NCBI GenBank assembly: GCA_017411325.1
Contig: JAFQQJ010000011.1
Location: 1 to 64,000, forward strand
Length of the DNA: 64,000 bases
Reading direction: 5' to 3'
Source: Clostridia bacterium
Lineage (GTDB): Bacteria; Bacillota; Clostridia; CAKSNL01; HGM11501
Below the pieces are notes generated by a model. It was not told the DNA's origin. It saw only the letters and a program-made list of their open reading frames with translations, and made no database searches. The stretch's first letter is position 1, and every line of letters begins with the position of its first letter. Positions 16,187 to 23,921 of this stretch are shown here, in pieces. Made by a program: the position numbers and the translations under genes.

Positions 16187-16879
16187 TCAATATTCGCCGT
16201 AAAGTTCAATATTTCTCCTTAATGACGGATCAATCATCCTTGTAATTATTGCCGCCGCTTCCGCACGGGTAATGGTGGAATCGGGGTAAAATGTTCCCCT
16301 CTCATCAGAGCCTGCAATTATTCCGGCTCTGTACAAAAGATATACACTTTCAGCACAATCACTGTCAATCGGAACATCCGGTATTGCTCCGTCATCCACA
16401 TAATTTATCTCTGTAAATTCTACGTTGTCCATTGAATTTGCCAATATTTTTGCAAATTCCGCACGTGTGGCGGGAGCATTGTAATCGACATATTCAGAAG
16501 CGATTATACCGCTGTCAAGTGCATATACGACATACGGAGTGTACCAAGCAGAAAATTCTTCATCAACATCCACATACAATGTTTCTCCATAATTATATAT
16601 GTTATTTATTCTTGTCGCTATTGTAATAGCTTCCGCTATGGTAACATTTCCGCTTGGGCTGAATATCCCCTCGCCATTCCCTTTCATTAACTCATAGTCA
16701 TATGCCATTGCTACATTGGCGTGAAACCAATCGGACTTTGTAACATCAATATATATTCCTTCTGTATAACTATTCGTATTATAAAAATTTTCTATGCTTA
16801 AAACATCATATCCGCAAATTTTTATATATGCACCACAAATAAATGTACAAGCCATCATAAAACATAAAAACTTTTTCAC
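16187..16879 (-). CDS. Secreted S-layer homology (SLH) domain protein
   Basis: A 230-residue secreted protein: signal peptide (MKKFLCFMMACTFICGAYI, about 1-20), then SLH repeats. One runs near 48-95 (VAMAYDYELMKGNGEGIFSPSGNVTIAEAI), a second near 110-150 (APATRAEFAKILANSM), a third near 175-220 (YLLYRAGIIAGSDERGTFYPDSTITRAEAAAIITRMI). SLH modules bind secondary cell-wall polymers. There is no other domain, so it may be an anchor or a partner for the preceding secreted protein. GTG 16879 follows GGGGGG. It lies 13 bp after the LRR-CHAP gene and is co-transcribed with it. Confidence 0.88.
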   Translation of the reverse strand: MKKFLCFMMACTFICGAYIKICGYDVLSIENFYNTNSYTEGIYIDVTKSDWFHANVAMAYDYELMKGNGEGIFSPSGNVTIAEAITIATRINNIYNYGETLYVDVDEEFSAWYTPYVVYALDSGIIASEYVDYNAPATRAEFAKILANSMDNVEFTEINYVDDGAIPDVPIDSDCAESVYLLYRAGIIAGSDERGTFYPDSTITRAEAAAIITRMIDPSLRRNIELYGEY

Positions 16880-16892
16880 AACAAATCCCCCC

Positions 16893-18683
16893 TTATTTAA
16901 CCGAATTTACGTAAGCTTCAACGTCACCATACCCCATAATATAATCCTTAAATACACGCCTCGGTTCATTTGTCCATACACCATTCATGTTTGTATATTT
17001 AACCGCTCTGGAATAATTCCCGTGCAGTATATATGTTTCTCCTTTATCGTTTATTACAATCATTCCTACATGATCTGCATTGCTACCGTTTTTCGTAAAG
17101 AATATAAGGTCCCCTGTTTTTGGCTTGTATCCTTCTTTATAAAATACTCCCTGGGCTTTCAGTTTATTTACCTGTTCATTCGGATTTGCAGTTTTCAACC
17201 CAGAAACTCCTGCTTGATTTACCAACCAGGAAGTATACACCGCACACCAACTGTCGTTGCGAGTGCTGTTTTTACCATAATACCAGCTCCAATATTTTGC
17301 GCCTGAATCTCCAAGCTTAGAAGAAGCATACGAGCCGTTTACTATGTTCGATATGATTTTTTTAATCGCGTTACTGTAATCACCATTCTTTTCCCATACG
17401 GCATAAAGTGTAGTGTTTTCGGTAAGAATCAGCTTCGAGCCCGGCTGATATGACACACTGCCATTTTTGTTTTTCGCCCATCCTTTAAAGCTATATCCTG
17501 AACGTGTAGGAATATTTAAATGGATTTTTACGGCAGAGCCCGCCCTCACTTCCAACTTATCCGGCACTCCGCTTCCGCCGTTTGCATTGTAGCTTAAGGT
17601 ATAATACACCCTCTTAACCGTAAGATTTTCCTTATATATATAATATCCGTCCTCTGTCAGATACCATGTGTTCCCCAAAGAATTCTTTAAGAAATGTGTA
17701 ACCTTAACTTCTGTTCCTGCTGCAAGCTTTCTAACTATTTCTCCGCTTTTTGCATAGGGTGCTTTTCTTACAGCTGTATTTGCGGTTATCGCTTCCATTG
17801 TATTCTCGTACTTCGTAAGTGTCGGTTCATATTTATAGCCACACACTGTGCATACATCACCTGAAGCACTTTTGTAGGTGTGAGTTGTGCACATTGTTTT
17901 TTCAGCCCTGCTTTCGCCTATAGTAATTTCTGTGGTTATGCTGTCAAAAACATCGTCATTTTTTGTTTCTCCGCCATAATTATAATTAATTTTCGCATTA
18001 TTCAGTGCTTCATTGCCTTCGTTAATTACAACCTTTTTCCACTCTTCCTTGCTTCCACAATAATTTACTGTTTTAAGAGCTTCGCAGCCTTCAAACGCAT
18101 TATTGCCAATAAGCTTTACACTTTTACCTATGGTTATCTCAGAAAGCGATGTGCATCCCCTGAAAGTTTCATTTCCCACGGAAATCACTCCGTTTCCGAT
18201 TACTGCTGACCCCAAATTGTCACACCATGCAAAAGCTTCTGAACCTATACTGACAACACTATCCGGAACGGTTATTGAAGAAAGATTATCACATTGCCAA
18301 AAGGCACAACTGCCAATGGTTTTAAGATTTCCCGGCAGATTTATTGCAGGTAAATTATCACAACCTTCAAATGCCTGCTCGCCTATCGATATAAGGCTTT
18401 CTGGAAGCTTTACATCGCAAAGTAAATTACAATTAACAAATGCACCTCCCCCGATTCCCGTCACGCCTTCTTCAATTACAACAATTGCAACTCCTTTATC
18501 ATACCAATTGCTCCAAACATTAGTCCAAATTTCTCCATTACCGGATATTGTCAGAACACCGCCGGAAAAATTCCACGTTACGCCATCCCCGCAAGTACCG
18601 CTCGTTTCGTTAGCAAAAGTATTTGTGCTAAATATTCCGAGCAACAACGATACACAAATTAAAATTACCAATCCTTTTTTCAT
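16893..18683 (-). CDS. Secreted LRR / SH3 / CHAP-type cell-wall protein
   Basis: A 596-residue modular secreted protein. Order: signal peptide (1-25); BspA-type leucine-rich repeats with the cycle AF..C..L..I.(L/V)P..(L/V)..IG (about 70-215); a short Cys-pair segment C..CGYKYEP (about 280); an SH3-like domain (about 300-355); an InlB B-repeat ending TLYAVW (about 360-430); and a C-terminal CHAP-like amidase domain with Cys near 480 (NDSWCAVYTSW) and His near 537 (ADHVGMIVI). It probably cleaves peptidoglycan peptides at the cell surface while the repeats mediate binding. Start has GGGGAT upstream. Transcribed with the SLH gene. Confidence 0.85.
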   Translation of the reverse strand: MKKGLVILICVSLLLGIFSTNTFANETSGTCGDGVTWNFSGGVLTISGNGEIWTNVWSNWYDKGVAIVVIEEGVTGIGGGAFVNCNLLCDVKLPESLISIGEQAFEGCDNLPAINLPGNLKTIGSCAFWQCDNLSSITVPDSVVSIGSEAFAWCDNLGSAVIGNGVISVGNETFRGCTSLSEITIGKSVKLIGNNAFEGCEALKTVNYCGSKEEWKKVVINEGNEALNNAKINYNYGGETKNDDVFDSITTEITIGESRAEKTMCTTHTYKSASGDVCTVCGYKYEPTLTKYENTMEAITANTAVRKAPYAKSGEIVRKLAAGTEVKVTHFLKNSLGNTWYLTEDGYYIYKENLTVKRVYYTLSYNANGGSGVPDKLEVRAGSAVKIHLNIPTRSGYSFKGWAKNKNGSVSYQPGSKLILTENTTLYAVWEKNGDYSNAIKKIISNIVNGSYASSKLGDSGAKYWSWYYGKNSTRNDSWCAVYTSWLVNQAGVSGLKTANPNEQVNKLKAQGVFYKEGYKPKTGDLIFFTKNGSNADHVGMIVINDKGETYILHGNYSRAVKYTNMNGVWTNEPRRVFKDYIMGYGDVEAYVNSVK

Positions 18684-18738
18684 ACATATCCCCTTTTCTT
18701 AAAATTGTCACACAATTTATCTGCTGTGCCTTTTTCAT
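18628..18738 (-). CDS. Possible 36-codon upstream ORF overlapping the LRR gene
   Basis: ATG 18738 is preceded by AGGAGG only three bases away (GAGG at a longer spacing also possible). The frame runs 36 codons (MKKAQQINCVTILRKGD...) and stops 55 bases inside the LRR-CHAP gene in another frame. A hairpin (AAATTGT..ACAATTT) lies between the two starts. It could be a leader peptide that couples or tunes translation, or a chance reading frame. Confidence 0.3.
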   Translation of the reverse strand: MKKAQQINCVTILRKGDMYEKRIGNFNLCIVVARNI

Positions 18739-18763
18739 ATGCCTCCTCTTTTATTATTGCAAA

Positions 18764-18797
18764 TAAAAAAGTGTGCAGACAATCAAAGCCTGCACAC
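18764..18797 (-). terminator. Terminator of ncRNA copy 1
   Basis: GTGTGCAG and CTGCACAC pair around an 11-base loop, followed in the minus direction by six T. It lies about 25 bp before the AGGAGG of the upstream ORF of the LRR gene, so read-through would reach that operon. Confidence 0.85.
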
Positions 18798-18942
18798 AAA
18801 AAACGCATAGCTCCGATTGCTGCCACACAATTTTATACATAACAATATAGATCCACTATAAGTATGCAAAATAGAGCATGCATTTTTAGCAAATTAAAAA
18901 CGCACACTTATAGTAGACAAAAATATATAAAATTATGTGGCA
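18764..18942 (-). ncRNA. Candidate structured ncRNA, 6S-RNA-like (copy 1)
   Basis: A sigma-A promoter directs a transcript that starts at about 18941-18942. Bases 18926-18942 pair with 18821-18837 (17 bp, one G-U). A bubble follows with 7 bases on the 5' side (UAUUUUU, 18925-18919) and 13 on the 3' side. Next is a 17-bp apical helix (18902-18918 with 18851-18867, three G-U) enclosing a small hairpin and an unpaired 3' stretch. After the closing helix come about 20 bases and an intrinsic terminator (stem 18771-18797, T-run to 18764). Total about 178 nt. The rod shape, central bubble and length match 6S RNA; the same layout recurs at 33622-33795. Pairings are read by eye and identity as 6S is inferred. 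Confidence 0.6.
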
Positions 18943-18947
18943 ATTTT

Positions 18948-18976
18948 ATTTTACCACATAGTTTTCAGTTTGTAAA
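18948..18976 (-). promoter_or_regulatory. Promoter of ncRNA copy 1
   Basis: TTTACA (18971-18976) and TAAAAT (18948-18953) on the minus strand are 17 bp apart, with TGTGG before the -10. The predicted start, 6-7 bases on, is within a base of the first paired base of the closing helix. Confidence 0.75.
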
Positions 18977-18984
18977 CATTTTTA

Positions 18985-19013
18985 TGGACAAAGCTCTTAA
19001 AATCTGCTATGAT
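18985..19013 (+). promoter_or_regulatory. Promoter of rnhA
   Basis: TGGACA (18985-18990) and TATGAT (19008-19013) lie 17 bp apart, 30 bases before the rnhA start codon, which has GAAAGGA upstream. Confidence 0.5.
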
Positions 19014-19043
19014 AGTATGTGATACACGAAAGGACTTGATTTT

Positions 19044-19511
19044 ATGAAATTAATCGAGCTTTATACAGACGGTGCCTGCTCGGGCAATCCCGGAAGCGGA
19101 GGCTTCGGCGTTATTCTTAAGTACGGCGGACACATAAAGGAAATTTATGAAGGCTACCGTCTTACCACCAACAACCGTATGGAATTACTTGCGGCAATAA
19201 AGGGCTTAGAGGCATTGAAAGAGCCCTGCAAGGTGGATTTATACAGCGATTCCAAATATTTAACCGACGCCATTTTAAAAGGCTGGCTTACAAGCTGGCA
19301 AGCCAAAGGCTGGCGAAAGGCGGATAAGTCCAGGGTATTAAACATAGACCTATGGGAAAGGCTTCTTCCCTTACTTGATACACATGAGGTAACCTTCCAT
19401 TGGGTTAAGGGACACGACGGTCACGCCGAAAATGAACGATGCGACGAGTTGGCGCGTCAGGGCTCGGCAAATCCCACCTTCGACGACGAAGGGTACAGCG
19501 AAAACTTATAA
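19044..19511 (+). CDS. rnhA: Ribonuclease HI
   Basis: A 155-residue endonuclease that cuts RNA in RNA-DNA hybrids (primer and R-loop removal). The catalytic carboxylates D9 (LYTDGACSGNPG), E47 (NRMELLA), D69 (YSDSKY) and D134 (NERCDELAR) are present with His124/His127 of the handle-proximal loop, and the basic handle (WLTSWQAKGWRKADK) is intact, typical of the E. coli-type enzyme. Length is normal. Single-gene unit, with repeat hairpins downstream. Confidence 0.96.
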   Translation: MKLIELYTDGACSGNPGSGGFGVILKYGGHIKEIYEGYRLTTNNRMELLAAIKGLEALKEPCKVDLYSDSKYLTDAILKGWLTSWQAKGWRKADKSRVLNIDLWERLLPLLDTHEVTFHWVKGHDGHAENERCDELARQGSANPTFDDEGYSENL

Positions 19512-19542
19512 GAAAGAGATTATTTTTGACAACCAATAATTT

Positions 19543-19603
19543 TGTAGGGGCAGATGACCACATCTGCCCGTTTTTTCTGGTCGATGCAAGCATCGACCTC
19601 TAC
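19543..19603. repeat. Two-hairpin palindromic element closed by TGTAG/CTACA
   Basis: GGGCAGAT..ATCTGCCC (19548-19570) and GGTCGATGC..GCATCGACC-type stem (19579-19598) stand side by side inside the closing arms TGTAG (19543-19547) and CTACA (19599-19603). The first hairpin is followed by six T and could terminate rnhA. The three-armed shape and position suggest a dispersed extragenic element. Confidence 0.6.
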
Positions 19604-19642
19604 ATTTTTTAATATCTATGGAGATGTCCCGTTGTATTTTGA

Positions 19643-19675
19643 GATTCTTCGTTCGCTACGCTCTCTCAGAATGAC
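19643..19675 (-). repeat. ATTCTGAGCG...GAAGAATC repeat, fourth copy
   Basis: Reading on the minus strand GTCATTCTGAG...GCGAACGAAGAATC, the same family as the copies at 16009-16173. Confidence 0.65.
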
Positions 19676-19747
19676 TCAAGAGGAAGTGCTTCACTCATTC
19701 ATAATGACAACAAAGAAATGCTTATCAAAATATAGTGCAAAATTGCC

Positions 19748-19778
19748 AAGGATTCTCACTTAAGGAGAATCCTTTTTT
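19748..19778 (+). terminator. Intrinsic terminator upstream of acn
   Basis: AAGGATTCTC pairs with GGAGAATCCTT around a short loop, followed by TTTTTT. It insulates the aconitase operon from upstream transcription. Confidence 0.75.
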
Positions 19779-19801
19779 ATATTTACAGAAAGCCTTAAAG
19801 A

Positions 19802-19830
19802 TTGACACAAGAATACTTTTATGATAAAAT
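19802..19830 (+). promoter_or_regulatory. Sigma-A promoter of the acn-icd operon
   Basis: TTGACA (19802-19807) and TAAAAT (19825-19830) are 17 bp apart with TATGA before the -10 (TRTGn). Confidence 0.8.
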
Positions 19831-19887
19831 AAAATGATAAAATTTATATATTCATCAAGTTTTTTTACATAGAAAGGACTGATTTAT

Positions 19888-21819
19888 TTGGGACTTACAT
19901 TAACTGAAAAAATATTAAATGCCCACATCGTTGAAGGCAAGCCTGAAAAGGGTACGGAAATCGGCATAAGAATCGACCAGACTCTTACTCAGGATGCCAC
20001 GGGTACAATGGCTTATCTTGAATTTGAAGCCATCGGCGTTCCCAGAGTCAAGACAGAAAAGAGCGTTGCATACATCGACCACAACACCCTTCAGAGCGGT
20101 TTTGAAAATGCGGACGACCACCGTTTCATCGGCTCAATCGCAAAGAAGCACGGCATATATTTCTCCCGTCCCGGCAACGGAATCTGCCATCAGGTTCATC
20201 TGGAGCGTTTCGGCATTCCCGGAAAAACCTTAATCGGCTCTGACTCCCACACACCCACGGGCGGAGGACTTGGTATGATTGCCATCGGCGCAGGCGGACT
20301 TGACGTTGCTGTTGCTATGGGCGGCGGTGCTTATTATATCACCTATCCCAAAATTGTAAACGTAAAGCTTACAGGCAAGCTTTCCCCCTGGTGTGCGGCA
20401 AAGGACGTAATACTTGAAGTGCTTCGCCGACTCTCCGTTAAAGGCGGTGTAGGAAAGGTAATTGAATACACAGGAAGCGGCGTTGCAACCTTATCTGTTC
20501 CCGAGCGCGCAACCATCACCAATATGGGTGCTGAGCTTGGTGCTACAACTTCGATTTTCCCCTCTGATGAGGTTACAAAGGAATTTTTAAAGGCACAAAA
20601 GAGAGAGGAAGTGTGGACTCCCCTTTCAGCTGACGAGGATGCAGTATATGACGAAGTGGTTGAAATCAATCTTTCCGAAATCGAGCCTGCGGCTGCCTGC
20701 CCCCACTCTCCCGACAACGTTAAAAAGCTTTCCGAAATCGGTGAAATGAAGATAGACCAGGTTTGCATCGGCTCCTGCACAAACTCCTCACTTCTTGATA
20801 TGATGAAGGTTGCATACATATTAAAGGGAAAGACAGTTCATCCCGATGTTTCCCTTTCAATTGCTCCCGGTTCCAAGCAGGTTTTAACAATGCTTGCAGA
20901 AAACGGTGCGCTTTCAGATATGATAGCAGCAGGCGCAAGAATTTTAGAGAGTGCCTGCGGCCCCTGCATCGGTATGGGACAGTCCCCAAACTCCGGCGGT
21001 ATCTCCCTTCGTACCTTCAACCGTAACTTCGAAGGAAGAAGCGGAACAAAGGACGGACAGATTTATCTTGTATCCCCCGAGGTTGCGGCACTTTCCGCAA
21101 TCACAGGTGTTCTTAAAGATCCAAGAACCTTAGGCGATATGCCCGAGTTTAATCTCCCCGAAGAATTTTTAATTAACGACAATATGGTTGAGCCTCCCGC
21201 ACCGGCTACTGATATGGATTCCGTTGAAATCCTCCGGGGCCCCAACATAAAGCCCTTCCCCAAGACAAGCCCCTTAAAGGATGAAATAAACTGTGCTTGT
21301 TCACTTAAGGTTGGTGACAACATCACAACCGACCACATTATGCCTGCGGGTGCAAAGATACTTCCCCTCCGTTCAAACATTCCCGCAATTTCAAAGCATT
21401 GCTTCACAGTTTGTGATGCATCCTTCCCCGAAAGAGCGGAAGCCCTTGGCGAGAGCATCATCGTCGGCGGTGCAAACTACGGTCAGGGCTCAAGCCGTGA
21501 GCATGCGGCGCTTGCTCCATTACATCTCGGTGTTAAGGCGGTTATCACAAAATCCTTTGCGAGAATCCACCGCTCTAACCTCATAAACGCAGGCATTCTC
21601 CCCTGCACCTTCAGAAACGAAGCAGACTATGACAAGATAAAAGAGGGCGATTCCCTTTCAATCAAAAACCTTATCGCTTCTGTTAAGGAAGGCAAGGATT
21701 TAATTCTTGAAAACAAAACTAAGGGCGAAAGCTATACCCTTTCATTGGAGCTTTCCGACCGTGCAAAGGCAATTATCCTGGCAGGTGGACTTTTAGCTTA
21801 TACCAAAGAAAACTTTTAA
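19888..21819 (+). CDS. acn: Aconitate hydratase (aconitase)
   Basis: A 643-residue aconitase that isomerises citrate and isocitrate using a 4Fe-4S cluster. The cluster Cys are C297 (GSCTNS), C357 and C360 (ACGPCIG). The C-terminal swivel domain carries GGANYGQGSSREHAALAP and the Ser of KSFARIHRSN. Length fits the shorter, clostridial-type aconitase rather than the 890-residue AcnA. TTG 19888 is taken as the start because GAAAGGA lies 9 bases before it and homology begins at once. It is followed after 12 bp by icd: together they convert citrate to 2-oxoglutarate for glutamate synthesis. Confidence 0.95.
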   Translation: MGLTLTEKILNAHIVEGKPEKGTEIGIRIDQTLTQDATGTMAYLEFEAIGVPRVKTEKSVAYIDHNTLQSGFENADDHRFIGSIAKKHGIYFSRPGNGICHQVHLERFGIPGKTLIGSDSHTPTGGGLGMIAIGAGGLDVAVAMGGGAYYITYPKIVNVKLTGKLSPWCAAKDVILEVLRRLSVKGGVGKVIEYTGSGVATLSVPERATITNMGAELGATTSIFPSDEVTKEFLKAQKREEVWTPLSADEDAVYDEVVEINLSEIEPAAACPHSPDNVKKLSEIGEMKIDQVCIGSCTNSSLLDMMKVAYILKGKTVHPDVSLSIAPGSKQVLTMLAENGALSDMIAAGARILESACGPCIGMGQSPNSGGISLRTFNRNFEGRSGTKDGQIYLVSPEVAALSAITGVLKDPRTLGDMPEFNLPEEFLINDNMVEPPAPATDMDSVEILRGPNIKPFPKTSPLKDEINCACSLKVGDNITTDHIMPAGAKILPLRSNIPAISKHCFTVCDASFPERAEALGESIIVGGANYGQGSSREHAALAPLHLGVKAVITKSFARIHRSNLINAGILPCTFRNEADYDKIKEGDSLSIKNLIASVKEGKDLILENKTKGESYTLSLELSDRAKAIILAGGLLAYTKENF

Positions 21820-21831
21820 GGAGGCAAAACC

Positions 21832-23043
21832 ATGACAAAGATTAAAATGACAACACCCCTGGTTGAAATGGACGGCGACGAAATGACCAGAGTAATCTGG
21901 CAGATGATAAAGGATATTTTAATTTACCCCTATGTTGACTTGAAGTCAGAATATTACGACCTCGGTCTTCCCTACAGAAATGAGACAAACGACCAGGTTA
22001 CAATTGACTCAGCCGAGGCCACAAAGAAATATGGCGTTGCCGTTAAGTGTGCCACAATCACTCCCAATGCTGCAAGAATGCCGGAATACAACTTAAAGGA
22101 AATGTGGAAGTCACCCAACGGCACAATCCGTGCAATTTTAGACGGCACCGTTTTCCGTACCCCCATAATCGTTAAGGGCATCACTCCCTACATCCCCACC
22201 TGGACAAAGCCCATCACCATCGCCCGTCATGCTTACGGCGATGTATATAAGAATACCGAAATGCAGGTTAAAGAAGGATGCGATGCTTATCTTGTTACCG
22301 TTGACAAGGACGGAAACGAAACAAGAGAAAAGATTCATTCTTTCAAGGATACAGATGGTATTATACAGGGTATGCATAACACAGATAAGTCTATTTCGAG
22401 CTTTGCAAGAAGCTGCTTTAACTTTGCCCTTGATATGAAAAAGGATTTGTGGTTTGCCACAAAGGATACCATTTCCAAAAAGTATGACCACCGTTTCAAG
22501 GACATTTTCGCTGAAATTTACGATTCCGAATATAAGGAAAAGTTTGAAGAGGCAGGAATCGAATATTTCTATACCCTTATAGACGATGCGGTAGCACGTG
22601 TTATCCGCTCCGAGGGCGGCTACATCTGGGCGTGCAAAAACTATGACGGTGATGTTATGAGCGATATGGTTGCAACAGCTTACGGAAGCCTTGCCATGAT
22701 GACCTCCGTTTTAGTTTCTCCCGACGGTGTTTACGAATACGAAGCTGCTCACGGCACCGTTCAGAGACACTACTACAAGCACTTAAAGGGCGAAGCAACA
22801 TCAACCAACAGTGTTGCAACACTCTTTGCGTGGACAGGCGCGCTCCGTAAGCGCGGTGAGCTTGATAACCTGCCTGAGCTTATGGCATTTGCCGACAAGC
22901 TTGAAAAGGCAACAATTGACACCATTGAAGAGGGCGTTATGACAGGTGACTTATATCTCTTATCAACCCTTCCCGAAAAGAAAAAGGTAGGCACGGAAGA
23001 ATTCCTGATTGAAGTAAACGAACGTCTTAAAAAGATGATGTGA
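21832..23043 (+). CDS. icd: NADP-dependent isocitrate dehydrogenase (eukaryotic-type)
   Basis: A 403-residue dehydrogenase converting isocitrate to 2-oxoglutarate. The opening [15 protein letters not shown], the substrate loop [18 protein letters not shown] near residues 85-102, and [14 protein letters not shown] are characteristic of the homodimeric NADP enzyme related to mitochondrial/cytosolic IDH, not the E. coli type. Arg in GTVQRHY fits NADP preference. GGAGG precedes ATG. Citrate synthase is not in the window; the pair likely serves a half oxidative TCA branch for amino-acid synthesis. Confidence 0.95.
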   Translation: MTKIKMTTPLVEMDGDEMTRVIWQMIKDILIYPYVDLKSEYYDLGLPYRNETNDQVTIDSAEATKKYGVAVKCATITPNAARMPEYNLKEMWKSPNGTIRAILDGTVFRTPIIVKGITPYIPTWTKPITIARHAYGDVYKNTEMQVKEGCDAYLVTVDKDGNETREKIHSFKDTDGIIQGMHNTDKSISSFARSCFNFALDMKKDLWFATKDTISKKYDHRFKDIFAEIYDSEYKEKFEEAGIEYFYTLIDDAVARVIRSEGGYIWACKNYDGDVMSDMVATAYGSLAMMTSVLVSPDGVYEYEAAHGTVQRHYYKHLKGEATSTNSVATLFAWTGALRKRGELDNLPELMAFADKLEKATIDTIEEGVMTGDLYLLSTLPEKKKVGTEEFLIEVNERLKKMM

Positions 23044-23124
23044 TGAACTTGACGAAAACGCTTAAATAAAGATAAAAAAGAAATCTGCTTTGTTTACACA
23101 AGCTTAAAAGAACAACTTCTGATT

Positions 23125-23162
23125 AAAAAGGCATTACCGCTAATTACGGTAATGCCTTTTTT
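23125..23162. terminator. Terminator of the acn-icd operon
   Basis: AAAAAGGCATTACCG pairs with CGGTAATGCCTTTTT around TAATTA-type loop bases. It is symmetrical and sits between icd and the convergent acetyltransferase gene. Confidence 0.85.
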
Positions 23163-23236
23163 AAGTTTATTTTTCTATATACCAATCACTGTGATAAAAC
23201 CTCTTTCTCGGTTTCTATCTACAAGTATACACCCTA

Positions 23237-23911
23237 TTAACCTCGCTTTTTAATTACCTTTGCAGGATTTCCCACGGCAACTGAATAAGGAGGTATGCTT
23301 TTCACCACTACACTTCCTGCACCTACCACACTCCCCTCGCCTATATTACCTGAGTACATTATATCAACACCCATGCCAATGTAGGAATCTCTTCCGATTG
23401 TAACTTTTTCAGAGTGTCCGCCCTGGGTTATTATATTTCTTTCAGGATCGTCAAAAATATGGGAATAAGGCGTTAATGTGATATTCTGGGCAAGGAGCAC
23501 ATTATCCCCTATTTCAAGTCCCTTATGACCGAAGAGAGTGGTTCCCGTGCCGATATAAACCTTATCTTCTATCTTTATGTAGCCTGTGTCTGCACTTTCG
23601 GTATCAAGATAAACTCTTTCGTTTAACCACACGCCGTTACCGAGAGTTATGCCGCCCTCTCCACGAGCAATTAGTGTGACATCGTCGCATATTCTCACAT
23701 TGTCTCCAAGGCTTATATACTCGGGATTTACAAACTTAACACCCTTACCTATCTGAACATTTTCTCCCATATGCTTTAATTTGGTTTTGTAATAATCCTT
23801 CCTTATTTTTGCCGCATATTCCGAGTCATCGTTTAAGAACACCGTTTTATAAAAGCTTTCCCTTGCCTCATCGTTCATTTTTTCAAAAGCTTCTGTAAAA
23901 AATTTTTCCAT
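23237..23911 (-). CDS. Hexapeptide-repeat acyltransferase
   Basis: A 224-residue left-handed beta-helix transferase of the maltose/galactoside O-acetyltransferase (WbbJ, CysE-like) type. Repeats with [LIV]-G-x4 run from about residue 60 to the end (ISLGDNVRICDDV, IKIEDKVYIGTGTT, VTIGRDSYIGMGVD, GEGSVVGAGSVV), ending VAVGNPAKVIKKRG. An acetyl-CoA-dependent O- or N-acetylation of a sugar is likely. ATG 23911 follows AAGGTGAT; an upstream ATG (23932) would overlap the previous gene. It is 10 bp after the Gfo/Idh/MocA gene and likely works on the same sugar. Confidence 0.88.
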   Translation of the reverse strand: MEKFFTEAFEKMNDEARESFYKTVFLNDDSEYAAKIRKDYYKTKLKHMGENVQIGKGVKFVNPEYISLGDNVRICDDVTLIARGEGGITLGNGVWLNERVYLDTESADTGYIKIEDKVYIGTGTTLFGHKGLEIGDNVLLAQNITLTPYSHIFDDPERNIITQGGHSEKVTIGRDSYIGMGVDIMYSGNIGEGSVVGAGSVVVKSIPPYSVAVGNPAKVIKKRG

Positions 23912-23921
23912 AAAAATCACC

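Larger units (their letters stand above)
19512..19887 (+). other. Intergenic segment with repeats, terminator and acn promoter
   Basis: This 376-bp gap has no gene. It holds a cloverleaf-like palindrome (19543-19603), a copy of the ATTCTGAGCG repeat (19643-19675), a terminator (19748-19778) and the aconitase promoter (19802-19830). An AAGTGC..CATAATGACAAC segment near 19685-19710 resembles a further degenerate repeat copy. Confidence 0.6.

Noticed and set aside
18821..18942. Reading the long palindromes at 18821-18942 and 33673-33795 as MITEs.
   Set aside because: Each has its own promoter starting at or within a base of the helix and a terminator after it, and the pairing includes G-U and internal bubbles, as in RNA. 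A transposable origin is not excluded but explains less.
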